Positions 5,966-6,021 of a stretch of 6,021 bases of DNA are shown in pieces (position 1 is the stretch's first letter; each line of letters starts with the position of its first letter). This DNA is from Gammaproteobacteria bacterium (GTDB taxonomy: Bacteria > Pseudomonadota > Gammaproteobacteria > Xanthomonadales > Xanthomonadaceae): positions 1-6,021 of the forward strand of contig JAHEBG010000082.1 of NCBI GenBank assembly GCA_024642445.1, read 5' to 3'. The translations under genes and the position numbers were made by a program. The notes under the pieces are model-generated. The model was not told where the DNA came from, ran no database searches, and saw only the letters and a list, made by a program, of their open reading frames with translations.

Positions 5966-6021
5966 ATGAGTGAAGAGAATTCCCCCTACCGGCGGATTGA
6001 TGGCGGCGCCTTGCTGGAAGT
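5966..6021 (+). CDS. Unrecognised protein, N-terminal fragment
   Basis: An ATG at 5966 opens a frame that stays open for 18 codons and runs off the window (MSEENSPYRRIDGGALLEV, the last residue inferred from GT-). An in-frame TAG at 5960-5962 means the start cannot lie upstream. The acidic, polar N-terminus shows no signal peptide. No Shine-Dalgarno sequence precedes the ATG. I do not recognise the family. Another ATG at 6000 in a different frame, also open to the edge, is an alternative. That the window should hold a divergent gene start here is suggested by the nudJ upstream layout, but so short a frame could also be chance. Confidence 0.4.
   Translation, partial: MSEENSPYRRIDGGALLE

Noticed and set aside
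1..6021. A defence system, prophage or mobile island
   Set aside because: Every confidently called complete gene is a known housekeeping, stress or transport family. HflD alone, though named for lysogeny, is a core chromosomal gene, and no repeats or integration marks are seen.

Overview
This looks like a piece of a gammaproteobacterial chromosome of moderate GC content. The clearest clue is the nudJ-mnmA-hflD block on the minus strand, a gammaproteobacterial arrangement. From memory of the families, and not from an alignment, the MnmA, HflD and TonB-dependent receptor wording recalls Xanthomonadales/Lysobacterales proteins more than enterobacterial ones. I see no tRNA, rRNA, CRISPR array, insertion sequence, integrase or phage gene.

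Layout. (1) Positions 1-117, minus strand: the N-terminus of an FAD/NAD(P)-binding oxidoreductase, cut by the window edge. (2) Positions 168-656, plus strand: a Nudix hydrolase of the MTH1 (8-oxo-dGTP diphosphatase) type, divergent from gene 1 across 50 bp. (3) Positions 657-862: a 206-bp regulatory gap with a candidate promoter, an inverted repeat overlapping its -10 box, and an upstream 8-bp direct repeat at 10-bp period. (4) Positions 863-3118, plus strand: a full-length TonB-dependent outer-membrane receptor, followed by a strong intrinsic terminator. (5) Positions 3211-3696, plus strand: a thiol glutathione peroxidase. (6) Positions 3693-5880, minus strand: a tightly packed operon, transcribed nudJ to mnmA to hflD, with a 4-bp start/stop overlap at each junction. 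Its last stop codon overlaps the gpx stop codon tail to tail. (7) Positions 5881-5965: an 85-bp divergent intergenic region. (8) Positions 5966-6021, plus strand: the start of an unrecognised gene that leaves the window.

The genes are mostly housekeeping. NudJ cleans up nucleotide or thiamine-type pyrophosphates, MnmA makes the 2-thiouridine at U34 of tRNA for Lys, Glu and Gln, and HflD is a membrane-associated protein known for binding phage lambda CII. The MTH1-type Nudix enzyme and the glutathione peroxidase are both oxidative-damage functions, but they sit in separate transcription units, so I do not infer a shared pathway. The receptor is the only clearly niche-related gene, and its substrate cannot be read from the sequence.

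I found no convincing new multi-gene system. The best leads are small: the regulatory architecture in front of the receptor, the shared TTAA stop region of gpx and hflD with no visible terminator, the absence of purB next to hflD, and a possible leaderless start at the right edge.
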